DNA of 7,967 nt from Bacillota bacterium (GTDB lineage: Bacteria > Bacillota > Bacilli > Alicyclobacillales > SLC66), in contig JAKADD010000103.1 of the NCBI GenBank assembly GCA_021820825.1, positions 1 through 7,967 on the forward strand, given 5' to 3'. Shown here piece after piece: positions 1 to 5,604 of the stretch. Within the stretch, counting starts at the first letter, position 1, and every line of letters starts with the position of its first letter. The notes under the pieces are model-generated. The model did not search any database, was not told where the DNA came from, and was given only the letters and a program-made list of their open reading frames with translations. The position numbers were made by a program, and so were the translations under genes.

Positions 1-1
1 G

Positions 2-274
2 AAGACCATCGGGATTGAAAGCACTTGGGATGGTCACGATTGGCGCCTGTCTGCAGCGGGAACGGTCGACTTATCCAATGTTTTACCAGGTGGCGGAGAG
101 ACCCACATTTACGTCAACGGAACGCTCACGCAAAACGCGAGCACTCTTGTTGAACGGGACCCTTCGACGAATCGACCGACCACATATATGCCAATCGGGT
201 ACGTCGAAAGACTGTTGACTCGTCTGGGTCTGCAGAACAGCTGGAACGGAACGACGTGGACGGTGACGAAGTAA
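2..274 (+). CDS. C-terminal end of an exported stalk-domain protein (5' partial)
   Basis: Frame 2 is open from the left edge of the window to a TAA at 272-274 and gives 90 residues of a protein whose start lies outside. The end reads NRPTTYMPIGYVERLL, then a G-L-x-x-S-WNG-x-x-W motif and a final TWTVTK. This aligns along its length with the last 90 or so residues of the complete gene downstream, including the shared DLSNV, YVNG/YLNG and NRPTTYMPI segments. The pattern (P-x-x-Y-x-P-h-x-x-V ... L-G ... WNG ... W-T-V-T) resembles the copper amine oxidase N-terminal-like or stalk domain that is common in exported Firmicute proteins. The neighbour has a signal peptide, so this product is probably exported too, but that cannot be seen here. 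The two genes are probably a tandem paralogous pair. Domains farther upstream are unknown. Confidence 0.85.
   Translation, partial: KTIGIESTWDGHDWRLSAAGTVDLSNVLPGGGETHIYVNGTLTQNASTLVERDPSTNRPTTYMPIGYVERLLTRLGLQNSWNGTTWTVTK
242..273 (+). repeat. Direct repeat, copy 1, at the 3' end of the partial paralog
   Basis: This 32-bp stretch encodes WNGTTWTVTK and matches 2825-2856 at 30 of 32 positions. The match is part of a longer, weaker similarity between the two gene ends that begins upstream in the NRPTTYMPI segment. Confidence 0.8.
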
Positions 275-275
275 T

Positions 276-306
276 CGCAATCGCGCATATGAGATTGTCG
301 AATTTT
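276..306 (+). terminator. Weak candidate intrinsic terminator after the partial gene
   Basis: CAATC (278-282) can pair with GATTG (293-297) across a 10-nt loop, and TCG/CGA extends the stem past a bulged T. A short ATTTTCC follows at 301-307. The stem is A/T-rich and the T-run is short, so termination may be inefficient and read-through into the next gene is possible. I see no convincing sigma-A promoter between here and 407. Confidence 0.3.
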
Positions 307-406
307 CCGTCTCACGACGATTCTTCAACGATCAAGGTAGAGAGATCCTTTTTTGGAATCAATAAGGGTGTATGAGACTGAAACTGTGAGTGGAGGAGAA
401 CGTTTC

Positions 407-2857
407 GTGACAATACGGCATGCGGCAGGGGGATTAGCGGCAGTGACTGTGACGTTGCTGGTGTTGGGGACGTCGTTTGTTCCGTCAGCGATGGCGGCCG
501 CTGCAGTGGCTGCGCCTCCTGACGTGAATGTGGCAGGTACCGTCTGGGTGCAAGTGTCCACGGCAGGGCAACTGGAGTACATTGACGAGAATCCGGGTGG
601 ATACCTGACTGCGAACATCGAGTTGATGAATACTATTGATCTGCCGAATGGGTATTCGTGGAGTCCGTTAGGAACATCATCTAATCCATTTGACGGCGTG
701 TTTAACGGCAACGGGTACGAAGTGACGAATGTGTCCGTGACTGGATCGTTCCAGTACGCTGGATTCTTTGGTGTTTCCGGTGGGATCGTAGAAAATGTAG
801 GCGTTAACGGAAACTTTTCGAGCAATGATACAGGCTCCTATGTCGGAGGACTAGTAGCGGATGAGACGGGTGGCAGCATCAGCGACAGCTATGCAACCGG
901 GTCCGTGAGTGGTAGTCATGGTAGTTTCAGTGGCGGCCTGGTAGGGCAGAGTGTAGGCGCCATCAGCGACAGCTATGCAACCGTGTCCGTGAGTGGTAGT
1001 CATGGTAGTTTCAAGGGCGGCCTGGTAGGGCAGGACGTAGGCGCCATCAGCGACAGCTATGCAACTGGGTCTGTAAGTGGTTATGGTGGTATCAATGGCG
1101 GCTTGGTGGGATGGCAGGACGGTGGCGCCATCAGCGATAGCTATGCAACCGGGTCCGTAAGTGATTATGGTAATAGCAATGGCGGCCTGGTGGCGGCGCT
1201 GAGTAGTGGCACTATCAGCGACAGCTACTTTGATAAAGATACAACTGGCATGTCTAGTGGAGTGGGGTCTGGTTCTTCGTCCGGAGTCTCTTCCGAATCT
1301 ACTGCGGATATGAAGACACCCAGTACTTTTAGTAGCTGGAGCTCGTCTGACTGGGCGTTGCTTAATGGATACTACCCTTTGCTTAGCTGGCAAATTGGCA
1401 CTACGATGTCGGTTACACCCACGGTCGTAGGTGCTGGCGGACCAGTCACCGTAATGGGTTCAGTGTATTCAAACAGTGGTGGGCCGCTGTCAGGGATAAA
1501 CGTCAGTCTCACGAGTCCGAGCGGTACTTGGGCGCAATCCTCTGCAATAACAGACACAACCGGCGGCTATATCGGACTGTGGACCGCGCCGAACACCACG
1601 CAAGACGCGACCGTCACGGCGACTGTGTATGGTACAACTATACAGCAACAAAATACCGTTCAAGTCCAGGCGTACACTGTTACCTATAAAGGGAATGGTG
1701 CGACCGGTGGAACCGTGCCAACGGACAGCAACACATATGTGGAAAATCAAACAACGACGGTGCTTGGCAACACGGGTAGCTTGGTGAAGACGGGCTACAC
1801 CTTTGCAGGGTGGAACACGGAGGCAAATGGCAGCGGTACGAGTTATGACGCAGGGAATACATTAACGATGGGTTCATCCAACATCACGCTGTATGCACAA
1901 TGGACGGCGAATCGGGTTGTGGTGAGGCCGACACCGCCTTTCATCAACACGGCTCGCTTCCCGGAAGACGCCAAGGTCGGCGAATTATTCTCTGCACAAC
2001 TTGTGGCGACAGGCGGGTCACAGCCCTTCACGTGGAGCATCACCAACGGTGTTTTGCCGAACGGACTCACCCTGAACAGTCAAGGGGTCATTTCGGGCAC
2101 CCCGACAGGTCAGGGCGGCCAATATACGTTCACAGTAGAAGTGACCGACGCGAACAATTTGACTGCAACAAGTCAGATGACGCTGGCGGTTGACGGGCCT
2201 ACGTCGTACCCATCCATCACAACCACGAGCCTGCGCCCAGGCTTCGTTGGACAGTGGTATCAGCAGACGCTGGCTGCAAACGGTGGAACCGCCCCCTACA
2301 TGTGGCGTGTCATTCAGGGAACACTGCCGTCTGGATTCAGTCTGAACGCCCAGCTTGGAGAATTGACGGGCACCCCGTCGAAGAGTGGTGTATACACGGC
2401 GACCGTACAGGCAACAGATGCCGCTGGACTGACGACAACGCAGACGTTCTCCATCGACATCCTTCGGCCGGATGAGCGCGAAATTATGTGGAACGGCCAG
2501 ATCAAGAACGTGCCAGCGTTTGTTGGGAATGATGGAGGCTCACAGACGACATACATGCCCATCTGGTACGTCATGCAACTGTTAAAACCGATGGGCATTC
2601 AGAGCAAATGGAACGGGACATCCTGGCACATGACAACATCGGTTCAACTTGACTTGTCTAATGTGATTCCGGGGCACGGCAAGACGGGCATTTACCTCAA
2701 CGGCGTGCTGGTTCTTGAGGCGAACACGAAAGTGGAGGATGATCCGTGGACCAACAGACCGACGACGTACATGCCGATTTGGTATGTGATGCAGTTGCTT
2801 GAACGAGTGGGTTTGACGAGTACATGGAACGGAATAACGTGGACGGTGACGAAGTAG
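407..2857 (+). CDS. Secreted mosaic surface protein: GLUG repeats, Ig-like domains, InlB B-repeat and two stalk-like modules
   Basis: The start is placed at GTG 407 because GGAGGA at 392-397 sits 9 nt upstream and the protein then begins with a classical signal peptide (TIRH, a hydrophobic run to about residue 27, likely cleavage near AMA-A at residue 30). An in-frame TTG at 353 lacks a ribosome site and would bury the signal. The product has 816 residues. Domains by residue: about 40-157, a lead-in ending in a divergent GLUG-like unit; 158-290, GLUG repeats of exactly 28 residues (ISDSYATGSVS ... GGLVG); 334-422, a bacterial Ig-like domain; 423-501, an InlB/Listeria-Bacteroides B repeat (FAGWNTEANGSG ... 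LYAQWTA); 516-598 and 599-688, two He_PIG-like domains with the ISGTP/LTGTP motif; 690-816, two stalk-like modules with the core TTYMPIWYVMQLL at 714-726 and 786-798. There is no LPXTG motif or hydrophobic tail. The role is probably adhesion or cell-surface structure; the ligand is unknown. Confidence 0.9.
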   Translation: MTIRHAAGGLAAVTVTLLVLGTSFVPSAMAAAAVAAPPDVNVAGTVWVQVSTAGQLEYIDENPGGYLTANIELMNTIDLPNGYSWSPLGTSSNPFDGVFNGNGYEVTNVSVTGSFQYAGFFGVSGGIVENVGVNGNFSSNDTGSYVGGLVADETGGSISDSYATGSVSGSHGSFSGGLVGQSVGAISDSYATVSVSGSHGSFKGGLVGQDVGAISDSYATGSVSGYGGINGGLVGWQDGGAISDSYATGSVSDYGNSNGGLVAALSSGTISDSYFDKDTTGMSSGVGSGSSSGVSSESTADMKTPSTFSSWSSSDWALLNGYYPLLSWQIGTTMSVTPTVVGAGGPVTVMGSVYSNSGGPLSGINVSLTSPSGTWAQSSAITDTTGGYIGLWTAPNTTQDATVTATVYGTTIQQQNTVQVQAYTVTYKGNGATGGTVPTDSNTYVENQTTTVLGNTGSLVKTGYTFAGWNTEANGSGTSYDAGNTLTMGSSNITLYAQWTANRVVVRPTPPFINTARFPEDAKVGELFSAQLVATGGSQPFTWSITNGVLPNGLTLNSQGVISGTPTGQGGQYTFTVEVTDANNLTATSQMTLAVDGPTSYPSITTTSLRPGFVGQWYQQTLAANGGTAPYMWRVIQGTLPSGFSLNAQLGELTGTPSKSGVYTATVQATDAAGLTTTQTFSIDILRPDEREIMWNGQIKNVPAFVGNDGGSQTTYMPIWYVMQLLKPMGIQSKWNGTSWHMTTSVQLDLSNVIPGHGKTGIYLNGVLVLEANTKVEDDPWTNRPTTYMPIWYVMQLLERVGLTSTWNGITWTVTK
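878..1297 (+). repeat. In-frame 84-bp tandem repeat array (GLUG units)
   Basis: The ATCAGCGACAGCTA-type start recurs at 878, 962, 1046, 1130 and 1214, a strict 84-bp (28-codon) spacing, giving four full units and a fifth that decays after its ISDSYF start. Units one and two differ at only about 6 of 84 positions; units three and four are more diverged in the SGYGG/SDYGN stretch. The period is a multiple of three, so gain or loss of a unit keeps the reading frame. Each unit encodes one presumed beta-helix coil of the GLUG type. Confidence 0.9.
2825..2856 (+). repeat. Direct repeat, copy 2, at the 3' end of the complete surface-protein gene
   Basis: This is the partner of 242-273, with two substitutions in 32 bp, both inside the WNGITW codons. 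The copies are about 2.58 kb apart in the same orientation and each lies at the extreme 3' end of a paralogous gene, ending at the stop codon. Confidence 0.8.
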
Positions 2858-2884
2858 ACAGCTAACGATAATCTCACAGATGCA

Positions 2885-2916
2885 GGTCTTGCGAAATTCG
2901 CGAGGCCCGCTATTTT
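2885..2916 (+). terminator. Intrinsic terminator of the surface-protein gene
   Basis: GGTCTTGCG (2885-2893) pairs over its full 9 nt with CGCGAGGCC (2899-2907), allowing two G-U pairs, across an AAATT loop. A CGCTATTTTT tail follows. It lies 27 bp after the stop codon at 2855-2857, in the right orientation. It separates the surface gene from the insertion-sequence remnants downstream. Confidence 0.8.
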
Positions 2917-3067
2917 TATGCCGAACTATCAACGCAGTATGTCGACGAACGGGTGCGCGACTCGTTACCATAGCCAATATTCTATCACACGTTTTGACGC
3001 AATATTTGATCATACCCCACTTGCTTTCGTACCGGACAGGAAGGTGAAGTCTTACAAACGTTGCCTT

Positions 3068-3382
3068 CGCTTCCACAAGCAACGCATCCGGAAAGAATCG
3101 ATGCAACTGCAAGGCTTCCCAAAGAGAGTGAAGAAGAATGACGGGTAAAAACAGCCAATGCTTTGTGACTACCAGATCAGAATGTTTGGCAACCAGCAGA
3201 TCGGGATCCTGTTGGGATTGAATAATCATTTTCATCCGTGCTGCATCCTCCTCGGATAAGACGCCAAGATTCTGGATCAAGCGGTGTTTGGGTTTACCGT
3301 CTTTGTCCCGGTAGGAAGTCACGATTTTATAGTAGTTGTAGGTTTTGTTTTCTTTTTTAAGGGTGACTTTTTTGAGAAATAT
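3068..3382 (-). pseudogene. Truncated IS1634-like transposase (N-terminal remnant with ATA in the start position)
   Basis: Read on the minus strand from 3382, the frame gives about 105 residues: FLKKVTLKK, then YNYYKIVTSYRDKDGKPKH, LIQNLGVLSEEDA, and on to HRFFPDALLVEA near 3068. The K-K-x-x-x-x-x-Y-x-Y-Y-x-x-V-x-S-Y-R opening followed by R-x-x-x-Q-N-L-G is what I recognise from IS1634-type (IS4-related) transposases, which are normally about 450-570 residues. No catalytic DDE region is present, so it cannot be active. The expected ATG position reads ATA (3382-3380) although a GGGAG ribosome-like site lies 7 nt upstream, suggesting an ATG-to-ATA mutation. The frame stays open past 3068 by chance, running antisense into the surface gene, but that stretch no longer looks like protein of this family. 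Confidence 0.7.
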
Positions 3383-3506
3383 GGTAATTCTCCCAGAGCA
3401 GAGTATTAGGACTACATTTTCATGATGAAAGCTGAGAAGCCTTGTCCCATAAGAGATTGGGAATATATGTCGCCAAACTCGGGTTCCAACAAAATACAGT
3501 CGGCCT

Positions 3507-3824
3507 TCAGAAAGTATTCGTTGCCGCATCAAACAACAACGGCTTCAACCCTTCCACACTGCCAAAGTGCGCGACGTATTCCTTCTCGTTCAACAGCGCC
3601 CGTCCTCCCTGACACTGGATCACATGGTCATCGCTGTACACCAGCCAGAGTTTCATCTCTTTCCATGTCGATCCGCCCTCGCCTTGCTTGCGCGTATTGA
3701 CCTGAGAGCCATCCGTCAGCATGTAGAGGGTTCCTTGCTTGCGCTCTTTGGGTGGGAACTGAGGGGCTGCGACTTCCGGATGGGTGTATGCTTCGAAGGC
3801 CTCTGTCCGCCGTCCAGCTATCAT
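3507..3824 (-). pseudogene. Internal fragment of a second transposase (ISLre2/UPF0236-like or similar)
   Basis: The minus-strand frame encodes 105 residues, including EAYTHPEV, an RERK-like PPKERKQG, LYMLTDGSQVNTRKQ, then STWKEMKLWLVYSDDHVI, KEYVAHFGSVE and LLFDAA before a stop. The D-G-x-x-x-N-T-R ... S-T-W-K-E-x-K-x-x-x-V-(F/Y) pattern followed by E-Y-x-x-x-x-G-S-V-E matches the middle of a transposase family I remember from thermophilic Firmicutes; I cannot fix the family name without a search. Normal members run to about 400-500 residues. Here the N-terminal region is absent (an in-frame TAA lies six codons before the ATG at 3824 and there is no ribosome site), and everything after FDAA is lost. 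It is presumably non-functional. Confidence 0.55.
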
Positions 3825-3993
3825 AAACTTGCCAAGAAATTATGCTTTAAGTGTTAATCACATGCACAGCTATTGCACACCACGTCTAACTTACCAAACG
3901 GCCGACAGAGGGGCGGGGGCGTTTGGTTATGCTTTAAATCCAAGTCCGTGTTTGGGTCTTTAACCACGAGGCGTTCATGCCGCTTGACATTGT
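3825..3993. other. Non-coding spacer with a hairpin and a short direct repeat
   Basis: ACCAAACG at 3893-3900 and CGTTTGGT at 3920-3927 form a perfect 8-bp inverted repeat around a G-rich 19-nt loop. The 11-mer TTATGCTTTAA occurs at 3840-3850 and again at 3927-3937. No coding frame is convincing and neither side of the hairpin has a T-run, so I do not call it a terminator. It may be a remnant of an element end between the toxin gene and the transposase fragment. Confidence 0.4.
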
Positions 3994-4260
3994 CTACATT
4001 CGCTTCAGTTTACGGTATACATCATCGTCATTACGCTTTCCTGTCACAACGATGCGAACACTCTGCGCGTCGGAATCATAGATAATGCGATACTCACCCA
4101 CATCCACGCGTCGATAGGCGTATCCAACAAGTTGCTTGGAGTCTTGTGGTTTGGTTTCCGCCATAAGCTCAAATACGCGGAGTACCACTTGGCGAAATTG
4201 TTTGGCATCCAGTGTGGATAAAAAGTCTTTTGCCGATTTACTGAGAGCGATTTGTTTCAT
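3994..4260 (-). CDS. RelE/ParE-superfamily toxin of a type II toxin-antitoxin pair
   Basis: The 88-residue product starts at ATG 4260, preceded by AGGAG with a 7-nt spacer, and ends at TAG 3996-3994. N-terminal helices (residues 5-40, with FLSTLDAKQFRQVV) are followed by the family beta core: YRRVDVGEYRIIYD at 49-62, then VRIVVTGKRNDDDVYRKL at 68-85. The G-x-Y-R-x-I-Y and K-R-x-x-x-x-Y-R motifs are typical of RelE/ParE toxins. RelE members cleave ribosome-bound mRNA, whereas ParE members poison gyrase; the sequence does not decide between them, although R50, R51, R58, K75 and R76 fit an RNA-binding surface. The start lies inside the end of the antitoxin gene (23-bp overlap), which implies translational coupling. 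The length is normal and there is no sign of decay. Confidence 0.88.
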   Translation of the reverse strand: MKQIALSKSAKDFLSTLDAKQFRQVVLRVFELMAETKPQDSKQLVGYAYRRVDVGEYRIIYDSDAQSVRIVVTGKRNDDDVYRKLKRM

Positions 4261-4501
4261 CCAACTTCTCCTGAATCCATTGCGCCGACTCTGCCGCCGA
4301 AAGAAAGCCGTCTGCTTCTGCCGCCTTGGCTAACTGGGCCCAATAGGCGTCCTCGATCATCTGTAGATGCTCATAATCACGATAGGATAGAACGACCGCA
4401 ACGGGCCGACCGCTTTTTTCGACCAGCATCGGTTCGATATTCAGTTGTTCCAAATGCTCACCAAATCGATGGCGAAACTCCGTAGCGCTAATTGTCTTCA
4501 T
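4238..4501 (-). CDS. Phd/YefM-family antitoxin
   Basis: ATG 4501 is preferred over an in-frame GTG at 4510 because a GGTGGG purine-rich site lies 8 nt upstream of the ATG and the product then begins MKTISATEFRHRFGEHL, the standard start of this family. The 87-residue protein has the Phd/YefM DNA-binding fold at residues 1-50 (ISATEFR, EPMLVEKSGRPVAVVLSYRDYEHL) and a charged helical C-terminus (51-87) of the kind that wraps the toxin. It would neutralise the downstream RelE/ParE toxin and, with it, repress the shared promoter. Its stop (TAA 4240-4238) lies 23 bp inside the toxin gene. Antitoxin-first order and overlap are both typical of the type. Confidence 0.88.
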   Translation of the reverse strand: MKTISATEFRHRFGEHLEQLNIEPMLVEKSGRPVAVVLSYRDYEHLQMIEDAYWAQLAKAAEADGFLSAAESAQWIQEKLDETNRSQ

Positions 4502-4534
4502 CCCAGTCACCCACCATTCATTTTGTTCAATTTA

Positions 4535-4572
4535 AACATACACGAATGTCCGGAACGCGTTAATACATGTAT
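4535..4572 (-). promoter_or_regulatory. Candidate promoter and operator of the toxin-antitoxin pair
   Basis: On the minus strand TTAACG (4563-4558) and TATGTT (4540-4535) are separated by 17 bp and lie about 35 bp before the antitoxin start; each matches sigma-A consensus at four of six positions. A perfect 10-bp palindrome ATACATGTAT (4563-4572) abuts the -35 element. Phd/YefM antitoxins bind short palindromes at their own promoter, so its place fits autoregulation. This is pattern-based only. Confidence 0.35.
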
Positions 4573-4707
4573 CCGTAAATTCTCGTTCCCCCTCGTTTTC
4601 TTCTCCGAGAGTATCATCTCACACTGGCCTACGCACGTTCAGCCCTATTTGACGACAATTTTTTTTGCTCGATCCCCTCTTTCTAGGCTACTCAAGGCCT
4701 CTCATAC

Positions 4708-4758
4708 TCATGCGTCAGCACTGCGGATGGAGGATGTCCTGCTTGCATGATAATTTTT
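4708..4758 (+). other. Imperfect hairpin followed by a T-run, upstream of the IclR promoter
   Basis: TCATGC (4708-4713) pairs with GCATGA (4745-4750), and an inner AGCA (4717-4720) with TGCT (4740-4743). TAATTTTT follows. The shape is terminator-like, but there is no plus-strand gene for it to end. It could insulate the operon from read-through or be a regulator-binding dyad just ahead of the -35 box. Low certainty. Confidence 0.25.
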
Positions 4759-4762
4759 CCTC

Positions 4763-4792
4763 TTGACTTCAATAGACTTCTCTTTTTATAAT
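4763..4792 (+). promoter_or_regulatory. Sigma-A-type promoter of the IclR operon
   Basis: TTGACT (4763-4768) and a perfect TATAAT (4787-4792) are separated by 18 bp. They lie about 44 bp before the ATG of the IclR-family gene. No other equally good promoter appears before the two downstream genes, so this probably serves all three. IclR-family proteins often bind near their own promoter, but I could not see a clear operator dyad overlapping it. Confidence 0.8.
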
Positions 4793-4835
4793 AGGTGTTA
4801 ATTCGATTGTCCACATTACGGAGGTGATGTCCACG

Positions 4836-5588
4836 ATGCGGACAGACACTGGACAGATCGCGGTAATCCAAAAGATGGCCGACATTCTTGATCTGATCGC
4901 GAACACCGACGGAGCGAATGTCTCGTGGATCAGTCAACAGTCCGGTCTTCCCCGGACCACCGTCTACCGGATTCTGCAAACATTGTCGACGTGTGATGTG
5001 CTGACGCCAGAGTATCGGCCGGGACCGCGTTTGATCGGTTGGGCTCATCAGGCGCTCCAAAAGATGGACCTTCGGGAAGCGGGCGCCCCTGTCCTGGAAC
5101 AGCTCGTCCAACTCTTCCGGGAAACCGCTTCCATCTTCGTCCGTGTGGGCGCTTCGCGCATTTGCATCGAACGCCTGGAAGGAGTTGGGCTCTTGCCGCA
5201 CCGGATCAAAATCGGTGAACCGATGCCGCTTCACGTAGGCTCTGCGGGCCGCATATTAATGGCTTGGCTTGATTCATCCGAGCAAACCAAAATACGGAAA
5301 AAATCCGTTGCTCTATTTGGTTCAGCGACGACAGAAAACCCGCTGAATTGGCAGGACATCCGGAGAACGGGTTGGACAGCCAGTATGGGTGAGCGCGACC
5401 AGGTGCTTTCGTCTTTAAGCGTACCAATTTTCGGGGCGAGTGGTGAAGTTGTCGGCGCCTTGTCTCTGTCTGGGCCAAAAGAACGGCTATCCGAAACGCG
5501 TATGCGTACGATCGCACCCAAGCTGCAGGAGAGCGCCGCTACGATCCAGCAACGGATGAACGGGCTTCCCGTTCCACACATCACTTAG
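4836..5588 (+). CDS. IclR-family transcriptional regulator
   Basis: ATG 4836 is chosen because GGAGGTGA (4820-4827) lies 8 nt upstream; in-frame GTG 4824 and ATG 4827 sit within that ribosome site. The 250-residue protein is of normal length. Residues 10-65 form the winged helix-turn-helix (VSWISQQSGLPRTTVYRILQ at 29-48). Residues 75-245 form the IclR effector-binding domain, with GEPMPLHVGSAGRILMAWL (128-146), RRTGWTASMGERD (176-188) and VPIFGASGEVVGALSLSGP (196-214), all hallmark positions. The effector is usually a small carboxylic acid or aromatic compound of the pathway being controlled. The next gene starts 16 bp after the stop, so the regulator is co-transcribed with the CoA-transferase and probably controls it. 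Whether it represses or activates cannot be told. Confidence 0.93.
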   Translation: MRTDTGQIAVIQKMADILDLIANTDGANVSWISQQSGLPRTTVYRILQTLSTCDVLTPEYRPGPRLIGWAHQALQKMDLREAGAPVLEQLVQLFRETASIFVRVGASRICIERLEGVGLLPHRIKIGEPMPLHVGSAGRILMAWLDSSEQTKIRKKSVALFGSATTENPLNWQDIRRTGWTASMGERDQVLSSLSVPIFGASGEVVGALSLSGPKERLSETRMRTIAPKLQESAATIQQRMNGLPVPHIT

Positions 5589-5604
5589 CAGGAGGGCATG
5601 AAAC

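Larger units (their letters stand above)
4511..4835. other. Divergent intergenic region between the toxin-antitoxin pair and the IclR operon
   Basis: About 325 bp with no convincing gene in either strand. It is A/T-rich and pyrimidine-rich on the plus strand. It holds the leftward toxin-antitoxin promoter candidate, an imperfect hairpin (4708-4750) and the rightward promoter at 4763-4792. The plus-strand frame that crosses it has no ribosome site or recognisable motif. Confidence 0.6.

Noticed and set aside
353..406. TTG at 353 as the start of the surface-protein gene
   Set aside because: No ribosome site precedes it and it would put 18 mixed polar residues before the signal peptide; GTG 407 has GGAGGA at proper spacing.
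878..1297. CRISPR-like array
   Set aside because: The repeats are contiguous without unique spacers, have an 84-bp period in phase with codons, and lie inside a coding region with GLUG protein motifs.
851..1393. Long antisense open frame (180 codons) opposite the GLUG array
   Set aside because: It is produced by the 84-bp repeat itself: the lack of stops in one unit is copied to all. Its translation is a repetitive shadow with no ribosome site or family resemblance.
2582..3067. In-frame continuation of the IS1634-like remnant on the minus strand into the surface-protein gene
   Set aside because: After about 3068 the translation loses any transposase character, and beyond 2857 it is merely antisense to a clearly real gene and its terminator. 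Absence of stops seems accidental.
2918..3148. Plus-strand 76-codon frame opposite the IS1634-like remnant
   Set aside because: Starts in the terminator tail and is antisense to recognisable transposase sequence; nothing supports it.
4445..4750. Plus-strand 101-codon frame running from inside the antitoxin gene into the intergenic region
   Set aside because: Antisense to the antitoxin at its start, no ribosome site, composition driven by pyrimidine-rich DNA, no motif.
4692..5234. 180-codon minus-strand frame opposite the IclR gene
   Set aside because: The plus-strand gene has promoter, ribosome site and family motifs throughout; the antisense frame has none.
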